A stretch of DNA of 10,396 nucleotides from Bacillota bacterium (GTDB taxonomy: Bacteria; Bacillota_I; Bacilli_A; RFN20; CAG-826): positions 1-10,396 of the forward strand of contig JAEWLX010000048.1 of assembly GCA_023457325.1 (NCBI GenBank), in the 5' to 3' direction. The position numbers were made by a program, and so were the translations under genes. Position 1 is the first letter of the stretch; the number at the start of each line of letters is the position of its first letter. Below the pieces are notes generated by a model, which made no database searches, was not told the origin of the DNA, and was given only the letters and a program-made list of their open reading frames with translations. Shown here piece by piece: positions 7,438-10,396 of this stretch.

Positions 7438-8347
7438 ATACTCGCTTGCTGTTTTCGAAATTCAGTTTAGCGATCTTTTTAAACTCATTGATGCCGTGTT
7501 TCTTTATAAAAGACATAGCAAAAGCATCCACTTTTTGCGAAGCACCAAAAGGAATTGTTGTTTCGTATTTCTTATTAAGGGCTTCCATTTTCTTTAAAAA
7601 TGAGTAACGAGCAATCATACTTGCTAAAGCAACCGAAGGAAAACGCGATTCACCTTTCGTTTTAAAGACGATGTTTTTAACCATTTCTTTATCGTGAGAA
7701 GCGTAGGCAAAATACCGTGATTCGGAAACGAATTTGTCAACGTATACGTTTCGAATATCGGTATGTTTCTTAATGAGATTTAATAAAACGCGGTTATGAA
7801 GACGGGCTTTCATTTCGTTGATATTTATGCCTTTTAAAGTCAGTTCATTATATTTTTCATTACTTAAACTCACTTGTGAATAAGCAAATTTTTTAAGCAA
7901 AACGGGTGTGACCTTCATAATAAAGTCATCGGTCAATTTTTTCGAATCGGCAACACCGATTTTTCTTAAATAGGCAACATCTTTCTTGCGCACTAGAGCA
8001 GCACAGACACAAATGGGACCAAGATAGTCGCCTGTTCCGACTTCGTCACTACCAATTTGATCATCAATTTCAAACCAACCAAGCGGTTCATCATCAAAAG
8101 GATGGATGTTTAAATTTATTAATGAAGAATCCCATTTTTGCACTTCGGATTCAAAACCTTGTCCTGTGAAAGTTATCTTTGTTTCCTTACCTTTTGTGTT
8201 TTGGTAAGCAGTAATAGTCACTTTGTTCTTCTTTGCGCGAAATAAGACATAAGCACTATTGTCTTCAACAATAAATGTTTGATAATGTTCACGAATTCGC
8301 TTTAGAAGTTCGTCATTTGCTTTGATAGTAACCATATTTGCGTTCAT
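7418..8347 (-). CDS. rnhC: Ribonuclease HIII
   Basis: The enzyme cleaves the RNA strand of RNA-DNA hybrids, removing R-loops and primers in the cytoplasm. From the chosen start it has 309 residues, normal for the family. Residues about 5-80 are the TBP-like N-terminal substrate-binding domain (DUF3378). The catalytic domain begins with IGSDEVGTGDYLGP (about 98-111), whose D101 and E102 are active-site acids and whose pattern distinguishes HIII from HII. ADSKKL follows at about 133-138, NVYVDKF with catalytic D204, and ASMIARY at about 242-248. A start at 8398 would add 17 residues with no match to the family. ATG 8347-8345 has AGGT (8353-8356) five bases upstream and places the conserved N-terminus correctly; a further ATG four codons later is possible. 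The stop overlaps the metallo-beta-lactamase-fold gene by 20 bases. It is divergent from mutS2. Confidence 0.95.
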   Translation of the reverse strand: MNANMVTIKANDELLKRIREHYQTFIVEDNSAYVLFRAKKNKVTITAYQNTKGKETKITFTGQGFESEVQKWDSSLINLNIHPFDDEPLGWFEIDDQIGSDEVGTGDYLGPICVCAALVRKKDVAYLRKIGVADSKKLTDDFIMKVTPVLLKKFAYSQVSLSNEKYNELTLKGININEMKARLHNRVLLNLIKKHTDIRNVYVDKFVSESRYFAYASHDKEMVKNIVFKTKGESRFPSVALASMIARYSFLKKMEALNKKYETTIPFGASQKVDAFAMSFIKKHGINEFKKIAKLNFENSKRVYEHHKE

Positions 8348-8419
8348 CTTTGACCTAAAACATTTTATCATAAAAGCCACGCTATCAATAGCGACCATAT
8401 TTTATGGTAAGATATTGTC
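8348..8419. promoter_or_regulatory. Divergent control region between rnhC and mutS2 with central palindrome
   Basis: Seventy-two bases must hold the start signals for both genes. A perfect inverted repeat, CGCTAT-CA-ATAGCG (8380-8393), lies near the centre. For rnhC, candidate promoters on the minus strand are ATGACA (8416-8421), 16 bases, TATGGT (8394-8399), and TTGATA (8383-8388), 15 bases, TAAAAT with a preceding TG (8362-8367). The second would leave almost no leader. For mutS2 the only -10-like site seen is TGGTAAGAT (8405-8413), with no -35 and only 6-7 bases before the ATG. These assignments are tentative. The palindrome itself is certain. Confidence 0.45.
8353..8356 (-). promoter_or_regulatory. 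Shine-Dalgarno site deciding the rnhC start
   Basis: AGGT on the minus strand, five bases before ATG 8347-8345. It favours this start over the in-frame ATG at 8398, which would push the coding region into the divergent control region and add residues not found in RNase HIII. Confidence 0.5.
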
Positions 8420-10396
8420 ATGCCGAACATTTATGAAGTATTAGAATTCAATAAAATCTCTTCGCTTATTTCTTCCTATGCGCAAAGTGATATAGGACGC
8501 CACAGCGCTTTAAACACGCAAATGTTGGCCAAGGAAGAGTTAAAAGATGAACTGGCCATTTTAGATGAAATGACGGTTTTAAATATTCGCTATGGGCATT
8601 TGCCAATGATGAGTTCGTCTGATTTAACAAAGAAAGTTGAATATGCTTTAAAAGGCGGAACTTTAACGGCCGAAGATTTGGAAGCTATCGCTCACGATGT
8701 AATCATCACCGCTAAAATCACACAGTCGATTCGCAAAAGAGAAGAAGCGTTTCCGCTACTTAACGGCAAAGTAAAACGATTTATAGCTCTCGAACAACTT
8801 GAAAAAAGTATTCATCGTGTCGTTGGACCCGACCTTGGCATTATGAGCTCGGCCTCTTCAACACTTAATTCAATTCGCAAGGCGATTGCCGAAACGGAAA
8901 GAAAAATGACGATTCGTTTTGCCTCAGCGATTGAGTCACTTCGCGATTATATGACTGAAGCAGTCGCTACAATTCGTAATGGTCATTTTGTTTTACCAAT
9001 TAAAACAGCTCATAAAAATAAGGTAAGTGGTGTTATCCACGATATTTCCGATACGGGTATGACGACTTTTATTGAACCGGAATGGGCGGTCGAATCAAAC
9101 AATCAAATATATGTTTTAAAAATAGAAGAACGAGAAGAAATACAACGTCTGTTAAGAGAATTAAGTGTCTTGGTCGCGAATAGTGCAAAGGACATACTTG
9201 CCAACAATTATTTAATTGGCTATTTAGATTATGTTCAAGCAAAGGCAATGTATGGTATAGCCTTAGATGCAAAAATCGCCGAGTTAAGTCCGATAAAAGT
9301 AATCGACATCACCAAAGCTCGCCACCCGTTAATTAAACCGGAAGTCGTTGTCGCTAATGATTTTAACTTTGATTCGGAAATAAATATCATCGTGATCAGC
9401 GGACCGAATGCCGGTGGTAAAACAGTGGCCTTAAAAACATTAGGTTTGATGGTTTTAATGAATCAATGCGGCTTGGCGCTTCCAACCGAAAAACCAGCAA
9501 AACTATCTTATTTTTCAAATATTTTTGCCGATATTGGCGACAATCAATCACTCGCCAGCAATTTGTCGACCTTTTCTGGCCATATTAAAAATTTGGCCGA
9601 AATCGCTGAACAAGTATCGTCAAACGATCTTGTTTTGCTCGATGAAATTGGCACGGGCACATCGCCTCTTGAAGGCGAGGCATTAGCCATCTCGTACCTC
9701 GAATTTTTGCGTGAAGTTGGAGCATTCGTTTTTTGTTCATCACACTATGATGGTTTAAAAGATTATGCATTAAGCACTAAAGGTGTTCTTAATTCCTCTG
9801 TTTTGTTTGATGAGCAAAAAATGACACCGACATACATGTTAAAACAAGGAGTTCCGGGGCGAAGTTATGGTTTAGAAATGGCCGAGCGCTATGACCTCCC
9901 AAAATCAATAATCACAAAGGCTCATGAAGTATTAAAAAGTCATGGTCATGAACAAAGTATCAGCGCCCTGAGCAATTTGCAGAAATTAATCTCAGAAAAC
10001 GAGAGTAAAAGTCGCAAACTGGAATCGGAAATCAAAAGAATATCTCACTTTGAAAATGCATTAAAGGAAAAGGAACAAAAACTGGAATATCAACGTCTCC
10101 ATCTTATTGAAGATGTCGAGGAAGTTAAGAAAGACATTATCGCTAAAACGGAGGCGGAGATAAATATTATTTTTGAAGCCTTAAAAAATCCCGATCTCAA
10201 AATGCACGAAGTAATTAATGCCAAGCGCCGTCTTAAAGAACTTGAAGATGACGAAACGGAAATAATTGAACGTCATAAAGAAGAAATTTCCGTTGGCGAT
10301 TATGTGTCGCTTTCGGAGTTGAATATTACGGGAAGAGTTGAACGAATTAGCGGCAATCGCGTGTTCATCATCTCTTCTGATGGCATTAAATTCACC
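8420..10396 (+). CDS. mutS2: MutS2 family protein (partial, C-terminal Smr region outside window)
   Basis: The frame is open for 659 codons from ATG 8420-8422 to the right edge. MutS2 is an ATPase related to MutS that lacks the mismatch-recognition domains. In Firmicutes it is linked to splitting collided ribosomes and to limiting recombination. The N-terminus (VLEFNKISSLISSYAQSDIG) is typical of the family. Residues 1 to about 310 form the lever/clamp core. The ATPase follows, with Walker A GPNAGGKT (328-335), the STFSGHIKNL helix, Walker B LLDEIGTGT (406-414), SSHYDGLKDYA and PGRSYGLEMAERYDLP. Residues about 510-620 are a long charged coiled coil. The frame ends just inside a KOW-like stretch (VGDYVSL, then GRVERI). 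Family members are usually near 780 residues, so about 120, including the Smr nuclease domain, lie beyond the edge. The ribosome site is weak (GGTAAG, eight bases upstream). Identification is secure. Confidence 0.96.
   Translation, partial: MPNIYEVLEFNKISSLISSYAQSDIGRHSALNTQMLAKEELKDELAILDEMTVLNIRYGHLPMMSSSDLTKKVEYALKGGTLTAEDLEAIAHDVIITAKITQSIRKREEAFPLLNGKVKRFIALEQLEKSIHRVVGPDLGIMSSASSTLNSIRKAIAETERKMTIRFASAIESLRDYMTEAVATIRNGHFVLPIKTAHKNKVSGVIHDISDTGMTTFIEPEWAVESNNQIYVLKIEEREEIQRLLRELSVLVANSAKDILANNYLIGYLDYVQAKAMYGIALDAKIAELSPIKVIDITKARHPLIKPEVVVANDFNFDSEINIIVISGPNAGGKTVALKTLGLMVLMNQCGLALPTEKPAKLSYFSNIFADIGDNQSLASNLSTFSGHIKNLAEIAEQVSSNDLVLLDEIGTGTSPLEGEALAISYLEFLREVGAFVFCSSHYDGLKDYALSTKGVLNSSVLFDEQKMTPTYMLKQGVPGRSYGLEMAERYDLPKSIITKAHEVLKSHGHEQSISALSNLQKLISENESKSRKLESEIKRISHFENALKEKEQKLEYQRLHLIEDVEEVKKDIIAKTEAEINIIFEALKNPDLKMHEVINAKRRLKELEDDETEIIERHKEEISVGDYVSLSELNITGRVERISGNRVFIISSDGIKFT

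Noticed and set aside
7244..7597. Plus-strand 117-codon frame opposite the lipoprotein signal and rnhC end
   Set aside because: It lies antisense across two overlapping real genes, shows no recognisable domain and has no supported ribosome site.
8348..8398. Extension of rnhC to the upstream in-frame ATG at 8398
   Set aside because: The extra 17 residues do not resemble RNase HIII, and the later ATG has an AGGT ribosome site. The longer form would also leave only 21 bases for two divergent promoters.
1..10396. Use of genetic code 4 (TGA as Trp)
   Set aside because: All tryptophan codons checked are TGG and no internal TGA was met. The complete genes end in TAA, so nothing requires code 4, although the absence of TGA stops means the window alone cannot formally exclude it.

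Overview
The window is AT-rich bacterial DNA with a low-GC Firmicutes character, most likely from the Bacilli / Erysipelotrichia / Acholeplasma-Izemoplasma side of that group. The reasons are the pairing of RNase HIII with MutS2, a TIGR02206 (YwaF-like) membrane domain, Gram-positive-style lipoprotein signals, purine-rich Shine-Dalgarno sites and heavy use of TAA stops. Every tryptophan codon I checked is TGG and no gene contains an internal TGA, so the standard bacterial code (table 11) is sufficient. The species cannot be named from the sequence alone.

Layout: there are six genes on the minus strand and one on the plus strand. Reading from the right, mutS2 (plus) starts at 8420 and runs off the window. 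Divergent from it, across a 72-base gap, is rnhC (RNase HIII, minus). rnhC overlaps by 20 bases a gene for a secreted lipoprotein with a ComEC-type metallo-beta-lactamase fold. A strong promoter then drives a three-gene operon. Its first gene encodes a very large membrane protein whose TIGR02206/YwaF-like domain is fused to an ABC ATPase. The second encodes a polytopic ABC exporter permease, and the third a small membrane-anchored protein with an Ig-like (Big_2-like) extracellular domain. Last comes a second lipoprotein gene, open at the left edge, with an Ig-like N-terminus and a probable beta-helix region. It has its own likely promoter and an unusual double GCATGC palindrome in its leader.

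How the genes fit together: mutS2 and rnhC are housekeeping genes for ribosome/DNA quality control and R-loop removal, and they often lie near each other in Firmicutes. The remainder looks like a cell-envelope locus: an ABC-2-type export machine whose ATPase is covalently attached to a YwaF/TMEM164-like membrane domain, surrounded by three exported or membrane-anchored extracellular proteins. The transported substrate cannot be read from sequence. The fused ATPase and its operon are the most interesting part of the window. No RNA genes, CRISPR arrays, insertion sequences or tandem repeats were recognised, and no gap between genes is longer than about 110 bases.
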